DNA from: Candidatus Altimarinota bacterium
Lineage (GTDB): Bacteria > Patescibacteriota > Gracilibacteria > BD1-5 > UBA6164
Direction of reading: 5' to 3'
Length of the DNA stretch: 64,000 nucleotides
Assembly: GCA_028713225.1 (NCBI GenBank)
Contig: JAQTOS010000007.1
Coordinates: 1 to 64,000 of the forward strand
Positions 46,001 through 56,563 of the stretch are shown here, piece after piece (the first letter of the stretch is position 1; each line of letters begins with the position of its first letter). The position numbers and the translations under genes are program-made. The notes under the pieces were generated by a model. The model saw only the letters and a list, made by a program, of their open reading frames with translations. It did no database searches and was not told the DNA's origin.

Positions 46001-47695
46001 ATAGCTTCTTATGCAACTTGATCTAATTATATAATTGCAAATGTTGATGAAAAAGATACTATAGATACTTCCCTATTACTTGATTCGAAAATCATCTCAA
46101 ACTCATCTCTAAAAGATTCTGATTGAAACTTAGTATTAGCTGAAGTATGATATTCTAGTTCTACTGATAAAATGTGACCCGTTATATCTTTTGCTAGATT
46201 TGATTGAATAGATAAACTATATCTTAGTTTTAGTGAGAATATTACAAATGCTAGTTTGATTCCTTCAAATTTTGTATTAAATTGAAGTACTGCAAGTATA
46301 ATATGAGTAAATTTCTGAGCTTGAACAAACTCAGCTATATTAACTTTGAATTCTGCAAATATAACATATGCAACATCAACTATAAGCTTTGCTATAAATA
46401 CAGCTATAGATTCATTATGAAACAAACAATCTAATCAAGTATTTGCTCGTATAAGTCCATCTGTTGTAATAAATGAAGTGATGTATTCTAGTACTCAAGC
46501 AAATCAATATATAGAACTTAGAAATATGTGAAATACTTCTGTTTCTATGTCTGGCTGGGTATTACAAAATACTGCTAATTCTGGAACTACAAATATAAGT
46601 CTTCCAGCTTGAGCCTCAATTGGAGCTAATTGATATTATTTAATAGCAAACTCAAGTTCAGCTATATCTATATTATCTTGATCTATAACACCAGATTTAA
46701 TAACAAGTTCTTTGAGTCTAAATAGTATAAGTCAATCAAATATTGTTCTTAAAGACAGTATTTGAACTAATTATGATTCAGCTGTTGCATCTCCTTGGCC
46801 AGCTTGAAATGCAAGTCAAAATATATCTATGGAAAGAAAAAATGTTCCTTGAAACTGAACAGTTGGAACAAATTGGTATAGTGCAGTAGCATCTATTTGA
46901 TTTGATGATACTAATCCTAAGTGAACTCCGGGATCTGCTAATAAAATAGATGTAACTCCTCCTGTTATTTGATCATTTAGTCCTTCTGACAATACTCTAT
47001 TCCCTATCTGAGATAATATAAATTTAACTTATAATTATTCTGATGATATAGCTTGAGTATCAACTTGAACTTCTAATATAGTTATAGAAAAATATAATTG
47101 AGCTTCATTTGATATTATAGCTTCTCGAATAAGTACTAGTACTATTGACGTAACATCTGCAAACTATACTTTAAATCATCTTAATTTTGGTAAATATAAA
47201 GCAACATTTACTATAGATGATAAAGCTGGGAATACTGTAACTCAAGTTATAAATTTCTATGTTGATAAAGTAGAGTTTGTAGTTTCAACTTGAAGTATAG
47301 ATTTATGAAGTGTAAAAGCTAATATATGAAAATATGCTACGGTAGAAGAATCTATAACAGTTAAAACACTTTGAGCATGATTTAATTTATATAACTGAAA
47401 ATCTGGAGCATTAAGTAAATGATTAACGGATATTCCTGATTATTCTTGAGCTACTAATTATTGATTTGGTTTTGATTTATATAAAAATGAAGCTTGAGTT
47501 ATAACAGATTATAGTTCAATTATAAATCCAATAAATAATACTATTGTTTGAAATTCTATAAAAGATGTATCAACTTCAGATTGAACACAAAAAACGTATT
47601 TTTATAAACTTAAATATTATGTTAAGGTTTGAGATGAACAAGCTGCTTGAAATTATTCTACAAATGCTAATTTTAGTTTAATTCTAAATTATTAA
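40100..47695 (+). CDS. giant repeat adhesin-like protein with lamin-tail domain
   Basis: 2531 residues. An N-terminal signal segment (KKISVLFLIVSFICS) is followed by about twenty Ig-like or fibronectin-like beta repeats. Recurrent signatures are STAPV or DSTAP starts, ITWN, YSWDI, ASDNVGN and SDGG.NW; SbsA-type Ig-like units (VDKVVPRVQSVQIFDTNANGKLDKIEV) come later. A lamin tail domain lies near residues 2115-2200 (VINEVMYSSTQANQYIELRNMG, then SGWVLQN). The C-terminal 150 residues are an atypical beta region without sortase motif or SLH. Most Gly are UGA. Size and composition suggest a long surface stalk or adhesin; attachment would have to come from partner proteins. Confidence 0.9.
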
Positions 47696-47731
47696 AAAAA
47701 AGAGAGATTTTAAAAATCTCTCTTTTTTTTA
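47694..47731 (+). terminator. terminator after the giant gene
   Basis: AAAAAAGAGAGATTTT pairs with AAAATCTCTCTTTTTT through a minimal loop, with a T run after it; it begins within the stop codon. Confidence 0.85.
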
Positions 47732-47829
47732 ATTTAAACACAATAATATAACAAAAAGTCAATATTTATTATTTAGTATAATATAGATAATATGTTAGAA
47801 TACTTACAAATATATTTAAACTAATAAAT

Positions 47830-48600
47830 ATGGAAAACTATAGTTTTAAAATACTTGGAAAAAAATACTATTTCAATAATGAAAATGAGTTAGCTCAAAT
47901 AATGCAAATCTTATCTTGAGATGACAATATAAGTGAATTAATTCATTGGAATATAATAATGCAATTGAATGATAAGCTTTTAGATATAATAAAAACTCAT
48001 AAAGGGCTTTTGAAATTGCTTAAAACATTAAGTAGAAAAAACTACATGCTACTTTTGCTTAAAATATGAGATAATCTAAAAGATATAATAGGAACATCTA
48101 AACATTTATGAGAAATCTTAGCTAGAATACCTGAAGAAGAAAATAAAACAGTTTTAATAAAAAGACTAAGATTAAAATGATTAAAGTTGTTTATAAGAGA
48201 TGCTCATGATTTGAAAAATATATTTGAATTCGTATATGGAGAATCAGAAACTGAGTTACTTGAACTTCTTTGAGAAGATTTCATAAGAGAAACTTTTACT
48301 AGAACTAATGAAATAATAATGACTCTTCATTACTTAGCTAATGATAACAAAGATAAACTTATAAATATGCTTTGACTTAATAATGTATATAAAAAAATCA
48401 AAACTTACAAAGATTTACTAGTAATGTTTAAGTGATTATCATTAAAGCAAGCAACAGATTTACTTAAGTTATATAAAAAAGAAGAATTAGTTAACTTTTT
48501 CTTAAATGATGAAGAATTTCATTATTTTTTACTTAGACTACCTCATGATAAAGAAAAAATATTTTTAAATTATTTATGAACACAAGTATGACAATATTAA
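47830..48600 (+). CDS. hypothetical leucine-rich helical protein
   Basis: 256 residues, helical throughout, with repeating Leu/Ile pairs and charged faces: HKGLLKLLKTLSRKNYMLLLLKI, then GETELLELLGEDFIRE. HEAT-like or alpha-solenoid structure is likely, but no family is clear. No signal peptide. It overlaps the amidohydrolase gene by 13 nt, so the two are translated from one transcript. Confidence 0.8.
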
Positions 48601-49730
48601 AAAAATCATTAAATAAAACCAATAAAAAGATTTTATGAGCTATAAATCCTAATTTTATAGAAAAAAAAATAAAAAATGAAGTTAAAAAAAATAAAACTAA
48701 AACTGTTTTTTTAGAAAAATTAGAAAAGCTTGAAAAGAGTATAGGTCCTAAATATCCTATTGTTGACGCTCATGTACATATAGTTGATTTTTTATGAGAA
48801 ACTGAGTGACTAAAAAATTTACTTTATTATATGAATAAATCAAATATAGATAAAGCTGTAATTTTTTGAACTTCTGTAAAAAAAATATGGTCTGAAAATG
48901 AAAGAGAAAGGCCTGAATATTATCTAGATGATGATAATGGATGTTATTATGATTCTTCTACTGATACAACAGTAGCAAATGAATATAATAAATTATCGAA
49001 ATCTGATAAAGATAGATTTTTCCCTCTTATGTGCTGATTTAATCCTATGGATATAGATGCTATAAATTATATAAAAAGAACTTTTAAATATAATCCTGGA
49101 GTATTTTGTGGAATTTGAGAAATTCTTTATAGACATGACGATTTAACTTTCCAAACTCAGTGAGAAGCTCCAAGAATGAATACAAAAGCTACTTCAAAAA
49201 TATTAGAATTTGCTTCAAAATATGATCTACCTGTAATGATTCACAATAACATCACTTCCCCAGGAGTTTCTGATTATCCAAAATATTTACATGAAATGGA
49301 ATCAATGTTAATGGAATATCCTAAAGCAAAAATAGTATTTGCTCATTGCTGAGCATCTAGGAGATTAAATGCTCCATATTATGCTAAAATGATAGATAGA
49401 TTACTTAGTGAATATCCTCGATTATACGTAGATTATTCTTGGGTAGTTTTCGATGATATAATTTCTATAAATAATGTAAGCGTGGATGAATGGTTAGCTT
49501 TGACAGAAAAATTTTCTACTAGAGTAATGATTGGCTCTGATATACTTGGAAATGGATTTTATAAAATTTGAGCTACAAATTCTAGATTTAATAATTTTCT
49601 TGATGCACTTAGTCCTGAAACTAGAGAAAAAGTATGTAGAACAAATGCTATTAATTTATATCAAAACGCAAGAAATAAAGTAGAAAATTGATTTGAAATA
49701 AAATATCCTAAATTAAGCGAGATTAAATAA
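48588..49730 (+). CDS. amidohydrolase-2 family metal-dependent hydrolase
   Basis: 380 residues. A 55-residue basic N-terminal stretch is followed by a TIM-barrel fold: PIVDAHVHIVDF (HxH metal motif) near residue 65, GIGEILYRHDD, LPVMIHNN, IVFAHCGASRR and MIGSDILGN (last metal Asp). These correspond to the amidohydrolase_2 (PF04909) pattern. The substrate, perhaps a lactone, decarboxylation or deamination compound, cannot be told. Start is the ATG at 48588, within the previous gene; no nearer good ATG is present. A strong palindrome terminates it. Confidence 0.85.
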
Positions 49731-49731
49731 T

Positions 49732-49768
49732 AAAAAATCCTTACTTGAAATCAAGTAAGGATTTTTTA
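49732..49768 (+). terminator. terminator of the amidohydrolase gene
   Basis: AAAATCCTTACTTGA pairs with TCAAGTAAGGATTTT around AA, followed by a T run. Confidence 0.9.
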
Positions 49769-49782
49769 TGTTTGCTTTTTAA

Positions 49783-49857
49783 TGGCTGGGATGGTAGGAT
49801 TCGAACCTACGAATGGCGGAGTCAAAGTCCGCTGCCTTACCACTTGGCGACATCCCA
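49783..49857 (-). tRNA. tRNA-Gln (UUG)
   Basis: Reverse complement has acceptor TGGGATG paired with CATCCCA, discriminator G, encoded CCA, T arm AGGTTCGAATCCT and anticodon loop CTTTGAC with anticodon TTG, reading CAA/CAG. The 5' U is usual for bacterial tRNA-Gln. Confidence 0.95.
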
Positions 49858-49911
49858 ATATTTAGTGCTGGCTTATTATATAAAAAAATAGAGAAAGTCA
49901 AAGTTTTTTTT

Positions 49912-49942
49912 AGAAAAATAAGGAGCTAACGCTCCCTATTTC
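49912..49942 (-). terminator. terminator of the 336-residue protein gene
   Basis: On the minus strand AAATAGGGAGC pairs with GCTCCTTATTT (one mismatch) around GTTA, followed by a T run; it contains the TAG stop of the gene. Confidence 0.8.
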
Positions 49943-50946
49943 AAAAAGTTTAGTATTTTGTCTATATTTTTATTAATTTCTATAGTGAAATTCTTTATAG
50001 CTCCTGATGGATTTATTTTCGTAGAGTTTTCTAATCTATTTATTCTTGGAGATTGATTAAAACTTTCTAAAAATAATCTATTTGGTCTTTTTCAAGGCAA
50101 AGTAAATCCATCTGGAAAGCTTTTAAATTTTTTAAATATTTTAAATTCGTAAGTATTTAAATTTTCATTATAAGATATATAAAAATTATCTTGTTTGTTT
50201 CAAATTTTTACAGTCTTTCTCATATGTTCTAATCATTTGATTTCATTAATTTCTTCAGTTTCATATTTAAAAAAACGTTTATTTGAAATGATATTTTTCA
50301 AAACATCTCAAAGTTCTTCATATTTAAGTCATCTAAATCCTCTTTCAAATATTTTCTTCAATTCCCTATTTTCCGGATTGTATTTAGTTTCTAAAAATAA
50401 TTCTATAGAATGAGTTAATGCTTCAAAGTTATCATTTGGTATAGCTAAATGAAATTCTCAATTATAGAAGCCTAAAAATGGTGATTCTTCGGCTGTTTCC
50501 ATTTCAATATCGTGTTTTATATCATTTCATAAAATTCTTCAAGCAACTGTAGTTCTCTGATTTGTACTAGTTCGTCCTGCATCTCTCAAACTTGTTAACA
50601 TATGAATATGTTTTTCTTTTCAGGTTGATTCAAAAAAATCAATCATTCATCATGAAGCTAAAACAATTTTACTAGAATCTTTTATCTCAAAATTAGCTCA
50701 AGCTAAAGTTTTAATATTTCATTTTGTTAATGAATTTAAATCCAAAATAGAAACATCTTTATTTTCATTTAATCATTTTAGATTATCTAATTGATTTTCA
50801 AAAGCAACTAAACAATTATCAAGTAATTTTAATTCAATTTCTTCGTCATTTTCGCTTATAAGTTGGTAAACTCAATAAAGTTTATCATAGTTTAATTCAA
50901 GTAAATTTTCTCTAGAATTAGAATTATTTAAAGTATTGATATTCAT
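49936..50946 (-). CDS. hypothetical 336-residue protein
   Basis: Starts ATG at 50946, ends TAG at 49936. It has a helical N-terminus (NYDKLYGVYQLISENDEEIELKLL). A central block SKIVLASGGMIDFFEST, then HMLTSLRDAGRTSTNQRTTVAGRI, looks like an enzyme core. The C-terminal half is mixed alpha/beta with PGKRPNRLFLESF. No signal peptide, no membrane segment. I do not recognise a family. Isolated between tRNA-Gln and the polysaccharide genes. Confidence 0.75.
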
Positions 50947-51100
50947 ATTTTTATTTTTTGAGATATTAAGATTTTCTTAAGTTTAACATTTTAAAAGCAA
51001 AAAATCAAATATTCCCTTATTTAAACTTAAAATATATCCTTGATTTATCTCAATTTTACATATAATCAAATAAATCTAAAAAATAAGACAAATAAAAAAA

Positions 51101-52441
51101 ATGAAAATAAGTATTTTTGGTACTGGATATGTATGACTTGTTAGCTGAGCTTGTTTATCAGAACTTGGACACGAAGTAATGTGTATTGATATCGATGAAA
51201 AAAAGATAGAAAACCTAAAACTTGGAATAATCCCCATTTATGAACCTGAACTTGATGAACTTGTTAAAAGAAATTATAAACAAGGGAGATTATCATTTTC
51301 TACTAATATTCCTGAGTGAATAAAATTTGGGAAAGCTATTTTTTCAGCTGTTGGAACTCCTCCAGATAAAGAAAATAATAATAAGGCTGACTTGAAATAT
51401 GTAGAAGAAGTAGCTAAGACTTTTGGTAAAAATATATGAGAATACAAACTTTTTATAAACAAATCTACAGTTCCAGTAGGAACAGGAAAAAAATGTAGAG
51501 ATATAATCAAAAAAGAAATTCAAAAAAGAGGCAAAGATATAGAATTTGATGTTGCTTCAAATCCAGAATTTCTTAGAGAATGAAGTGCTATATATGATTT
51601 TCTAAATCCTGACAGAGTAGTTTGCTGAGTACAAAATGAAAAAGCTAAACAAATAATGGAAGAGATTTACAAACCTCTAGCAAATAAAACTGAAATCATA
51701 ATAACAGATATTGCTTCAGCTGAAATCATCAAATATGCAGCGAATGCATTCCTCGCTACAAAAATCAGTTTCATAAATGAAATAGCAAATTTTGCTGAAA
51801 AAGTAGGATGAAATATTTGAGATATAAGCAAGTGAATCTGAGCGGATAATAGAATATGAAATAAATTCCTAGAATCTGGAATCGGTTATGGATGATCTTG
51901 TTTTCCAAAAGATATAAAAGCTTTTATAGAAACTTGAAAAGACTTCAATCACGAATTCAAAATAATTAGAGAAACTGAAAATGTAAATGAAAGACAAAAA
52001 ACTATAGTTATAGATAAACTTATTGAAAGTGCTTGAGATTTAAAATGAAAAAGTATAGCTATTTGGGGGCTTGCATTTAAACCAAATACTGACGATATTA
52101 GAGAAGCTCCAAGTATTTCAGTTATAAATAGACTTTTAGAACTTTGAGTAAAAGAAATCAAGACTTTTGACCCAGCTTGTATGACTCATATGGAAGCAGT
52201 ATTTAAATGAAATAATGAAGTCCAATTTTGTGAGACAAATTACCACGCACTAGAAGATACTGATGCTCTTATAATATTAACTGAATGGAATGAATTTAAA
52301 ATTCCAGATATCAAAAAAATAAGAAAATCTATGAGATGAAATATCATAATAGATGGTAGAAATATCTGGGCTGATGAAAATATGCTGGAGGAATGATTTA
52401 TCTACAAATCTATCTGAAAAGCTAGTAAAAAACATTTATAA
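51101..52441 (+). CDS. ugd: UDP-glucose/UDP-sugar 6-dehydrogenase family
   Basis: Two-step NAD-dependent oxidation of a nucleotide sugar to the uronic acid for surface polysaccharide. 446 residues, typical size. Motifs: [19 protein letters not shown] (Rossmann loop), [37 protein letters not shown], and the catalytic-Cys block [29 protein letters not shown] follows in the C-terminal NAD-like domain. The second Gly of GGSC and the Rossmann VG are UGA. UDP-glucose is the most probable substrate, but GDP-mannose or UDP-ManNAc relatives cannot be excluded. Confidence 0.92.
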
Positions 52442-52445
52442 AGAC

Positions 52446-52476
52446 CTCACCCTAACCCTCTCCTCAGAGGAGAGGG
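52446..52476. repeat. GC-rich CCCTAACCCTCTCC-type palindrome
   Basis: CCTCACCCTAACCC leads into CCCTCTCCTC (52456-52465), one A, then GAGGAGAGGG (52467-52476), a perfect 10-bp stem. The composition is wholly unlike its AT-rich surroundings. The same CCTCACCC-TAACCC-TCTCC layout is seen between genes of many unrelated bacteria (memory, not searched). It sits 4 nt behind ugd. Confidence 0.8.
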
Positions 52477-52509
52477 AAGAAAAGGAAATTTATTTAATAA
52501 TACAAACTT

Positions 52510-53466
52510 ATGAAATTAATAATACAAATTCCTTGTTATAATGAAGAGAAAACTTTGCTTTCAGTTTTGGAGGAATTACCGACTCAAATTGATTGAGTAG
52601 ATGAAATTGAAACTATGATTATTGATGATGGTTCTAGTGATAAAACTATAGAAGTTGCTACAAAATTTGGAGTGGATTATATAGTTAAACATATTGGAAA
52701 TAAAGGACTTGGAAATAGTTTCAAATCAGGAGTTCATAAAGCACTTCTTGAAGGAGCTGATATTTTGGTAAATACTGACTGAGACAATCAATATCCAAGT
52801 AAATTTATTCCAGATTTGATAAAACCTATCTTGGAAGGAAAAGCTGATTTTGTTATGTGAAATAGACAAACTAAAAAAATCTCTCACTTTTCATTTTTAA
52901 AGAAATTTTTTCAATGGCTTGGAAGTGCTATGGTAAGATATTTATCAGGAACAAATATTCCAGATAGTGTTTCTGGTTTTAGAGCTTATTCTAAGGAAGC
53001 ATTATTAAAACTAAATGTAACTTCTGATTTTTCTTATGCTGTTGATACACTTATTCAAGCTGGTAGAAAAAGAATTAAAATAGTTGATGTTGATATTACT
53101 ACAAATAAACCAACAAGACCTTCAAGATTATTCAAAAATATGTGGCATCACATGTATAAAACTACTCAAATTATGATTAGAGTTTATGCTATGTATAACC
53201 CAATGAGAATATTTTTTGCTCTTGGAACACCATTTTTAGTTTTAGGATTACTTGGACTTTCTAGATTTATGTATTTCTATATGATGAATCCTGTTGATAC
53301 TGGTAAAATTCAATCTCTTGTGATTTCTGGAGTTTTCCTAATGATTGCTATACAATTTTATGCTCTTGGTATAATCTGAGATTTGATAGCTAAAAATAGA
53401 AGACTTATAGAAGATGATTTGTATCTAACAAAAAAACAATATTACGAAAAAAATAAATGATATTAA
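52510..53466 (+). CDS. family 2 glycosyltransferase, DPM1-like with C-terminal membrane helices
   Basis: 318 residues. Start of the GT-A fold: IIQIPCYNEEKTLLSVLEELP, then MIIDDGSSDKT (DDGSSD) and VNTDGDNQYP (DxD-like), acceptor-side SGFRAYSKEALLKLN. Two membrane segments near the C-terminus (FFALGTPFLVLGLLGLSRF and VISGVFLMIAIQFYALGII). Such proteins transfer a sugar from a nucleotide to a lipid carrier or glycan. Follows ugd by 68 nt with the GC palindrome between them. Confidence 0.9.
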
Positions 53467-53500
53467 GAAAAAAGAGCTGAGATTAAAATCTTAGCTCTTT
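53467..53500. terminator. terminator between two convergent genes
   Basis: AAAAAGAGCTGAGATT pairs with AATCTTAGCTCTTTTT (one mismatch). The stop codon of the convergent epimerase-like gene lies inside it. Confidence 0.85.
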
Positions 53501-54246
53501 TTGATTATTATTTCAAAATTCTTCTCTTCCCCACTCTTCAAAATAAGTGGATTATCAAGTAAAGCATCTTCATCTCCATAAACTGGTTCTATACAGATAA
53601 AATCTTTTCCTATTTCCGACCGTATCCAAAGCTTCTTATATGAAGAATCATAGTTTAATTCAAGAGTTTTTCAATCCGGAAAAATAACTTGTATACTTCC
53701 TGGATTATCTAGATAAACTGTTTCTCAATTTATAAAACTATAATCTTCTAAAAGTTTTTCTCAAAGCAATATTTTTAAATCCTTTTTATCATCATTTCTC
53801 ACGAAATAATATGGATGTAAGCCTACTCGTGAAGGCAAATCTATGCTTCCAGTATTTACTATTTTTTGAGTTATTTTTACTATTTTATCAGAAATTATTT
53901 CTGAAATTATTTCTATTCTAAAATCAAAAGGAAAAACTTCTTTTGTTTGAGAATCTGATTCCAAAAACATCATAAATTTAGTATCAGATATTTTTTCTGA
54001 GTTCCAAGATTTATTTCTAGCAAATCAATGTTGAGATAGATTATAAAGAGAGTTTTCTCTAAGTGGTCAAGCATTTGGAAACATAACAGGAATACCTCCT
54101 CTTACGTTTTTTTCTAGATTATGAAGTGTTTCTTCATTTAGAAAAAGTATCTCTTCAAAAGCTAATTTAATAGATGTTATTAATCATCATCTTTCAGGAA
54201 TATGAGAGATGGAAGTTCACTCTTGTGAAATTATGTGGATTTGCAT
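53491..54246 (-). CDS. aldose 1-epimerase-like (galactose mutarotase superfamily) protein
   Basis: 251 residues, mostly beta, resembling the aldose 1-epimerase/hexose-phosphate epimerase group: GGIPVMFPNAG early, RVGLHPYYF with the catalytic-type His in the middle, and CIEPVYGDEDALLD late with the Glu-Pro. Acts on the anomeric carbon of a sugar, probably in carbohydrate metabolism of this region. No signal peptide. Stop is inside the shared terminator. Confidence 0.8.
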
Positions 54247-54340
54247 AGTGGATTATTTAAAAATACTATTATAATCTAATAATAAGTTTGGATTTTTCAA
54301 GTTTTTTCTTATAAATAAAGTAATTAATACAATACAAAAT

Positions 54341-55492
54341 ATGGGGAAAAAAACAATTTTAATAATATTATATACACTTCATCGCTCTAGATGAACAGAA
54401 AAAATAGCAACAATACTTGGAAATAATTTTATTGAAATTTGATATAATGTAAAATATCTTACTTTTTATAATAGCACAGATAAATTTGATTTTATATGAG
54501 AAGAATTTTGTTTAAATCAAAGAAAATCAAAGAATTTATTTATAGAAATTATTAACTTCTTTAAAATATCATATAAAATAGCTAAATATTGCAGAGAAAA
54601 TAATATAGATATTTCTTTTTCTCACTGAGAAGAGGCTAATTTTCATAATATAATTAGTAAAATATTTTTCAGAAATCCTTCAAAAATATTTATACAGATA
54701 CATTCTGCTGTGAATGCTTTAAATAAAATTCAAAAATATTTTATCAAAAAATTATATAATTATACAGATAGAATAATTACAATTGTAAAGGAAGAAGAAA
54801 GCAATTTGATAAATAATTATAATATATCAAGTTCTAAAATAAAAACCATTTATAATCCTGTTGATATTAAAAATATTGAATCATTAAAAAATGAAGATTT
54901 ATGAGAATATTATGAATTATTTGAAAATAAGAAATTTACTTTTATAAATATTGCTAGATTATCTCCAGAAAAAAATCAAGAATTTTTACTAAACTCATTT
55001 GAAATATTTAATAAAAAATATAAGAATTCTCAACTAATAATATTATGAGATTGACCATTAAAAGAAAATCTTAATAAACAAAGAGAAACCTTAGAATCAA
55101 AAGAAAATATACATTTTTTAGGAAATCATAAAAATCCTTACAAATTTCTAGATAAAGCTGATTGTTTTGTATTAACTAGTAATACAGAATGATTACCATG
55201 AGTAATACTTGAAAGTTTAGCCTTATGAATTCCTATTATATCAACAGATTGTAAAACTTGACCAAAGGAAATATTAAGAAAGACCATTAATAATTTTGGT
55301 GAAATTTCAGATTTAAGCCTAGAAGAATATTGAATTTTGATACCATTAAATAATGAAAACTTATGTTTTGAAGCTATGGAAAAAATATATTTAGATAAAA
55401 GTTTAAGAGAAAATTATAAAATAAAATGATTAGAAAGAAGTAAATATTTTCAATTTGATAAAATAATGAAAAATTGGAAAGAAATTTTATAA
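54341..55492 (+). CDS. family 4 (group 1) glycosyltransferase
   Basis: 383 residues, GT-B fold. N-terminal domain begins ILIILYTLHRSRGTEKIATIL; the middle has IKTIYNPVDIKNIES and INIARLSPEKNQEFLLNSF, and the C-terminal nucleotide-sugar site NTEGLPGVILESLALGIPIISTDC contains the E-x7-E pattern. Retaining transferase for polysaccharide or glycoprotein; donor unknown. UGA encodes several of the Gly. It starts a plus-strand group that runs to 59112. Confidence 0.92.
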
Positions 55493-55569
55493 GAAGTTTT
55501 CTAATAATAAGTTTGATTTTATCAAGTTTTTTGCTATAAATAAATGAATTTATTTTTTAAAAAATATAG

Positions 55570-56562
55570 ATGTTAAAATATATTATATCGATTTTACTAT
55601 TTATAGTTTCATATAATTTATCATATTCCTATGAGAATCAATGATTTGTAAATTATAAAGAATATTGAGAAAATACATCATTTAAATGTGATAAACAGTG
55701 TTTTGTTGTTATAAATAAAAAAGATGTAAATAATTATCTTGAAATAAATTGAATTATAAAATGAAATTGAGTTATTTGATATTGATTTTTTAATTGAAAA
55801 CAAATTATTCCTGGAGAATTTATTGAGATTAAAAATGATAATAATTTAGATAAAAAATTTCTATTCAAGAATCTAGCTTTTTATGATCAACTTGTTCCTG
55901 AAATTCCTGTAGTTTTAGTTATGCAATGAAATATAGAATCAAATAATCTTTCATTTAATCTTTGAAAAACTACTTTTTCAGAAAATATCACATGAGCTTG
56001 GGAAAATTTCTGGCAAATAGAAAGTCTTACTCCATATACTATAAATCTAAGATATTGAGTAAAAATTAACTGAACATCTATTATATCAATATTCTATGTA
56101 TTATTTTTTATAATTTTCATAATCTTATTATTTATCAAAAAATATAGAAATAAAGAAAGTTTTATTATTTTATGAATAATATTTTTTATGTTTGTATGAT
56201 TTAGAAATCTTTACACATATTGAAATATTGTAAATGACTGATTAAAATCATATACTTTTCAAAATTATGAAGACAAAACTTTTTTTGATTTATGAGATTA
56301 CTTAGTATTTACTGATAAAATAAGAAAAGAATTAAATTTAGATACTGAAAAAAATAGAAAATGTAGTATTTATGCTGAAAGTTTCCAAGATTGGCCTTTT
56401 ATAGCTCATTGGAATTTATATCTAAAACCTTGTAAAATCACAGCTGATATAAAAACAGCTGATTACATAATATATTATAAAAAAGAGCTTCCAAAAGACT
56501 TAAATGCAAAAGTATTAATAAACTGGAATAATAATTATCTTTTAAAAAATAATAAAAAATAA
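55570..56562 (+). CDS. membrane protein of unknown function
   Basis: 330 residues. Signal or anchor helix at the N-terminus (IISILLFIVSYNLSYS), an exported beta-rich middle (YLEINGIIKGNGVIGYGFF), then one or two membrane helices at about 180-225 (IISIFYVLFFIIFIILLFIKK, FIILGIIFFMFVGF) and a cytoplasm- or surface-facing C-terminal domain with Cys and Trp. It is 1 nt from the next gene, which is a GT-C-like protein, and may supply a partner for it (inference). Confidence 0.8.
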
Positions 56563-56563
56563 T

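Noticed and set aside
46027-46425. 132-residue minus-strand frame inside the giant gene
   Set aside because: It is antisense to the continuous 2531-codon frame and has no matching motifs.
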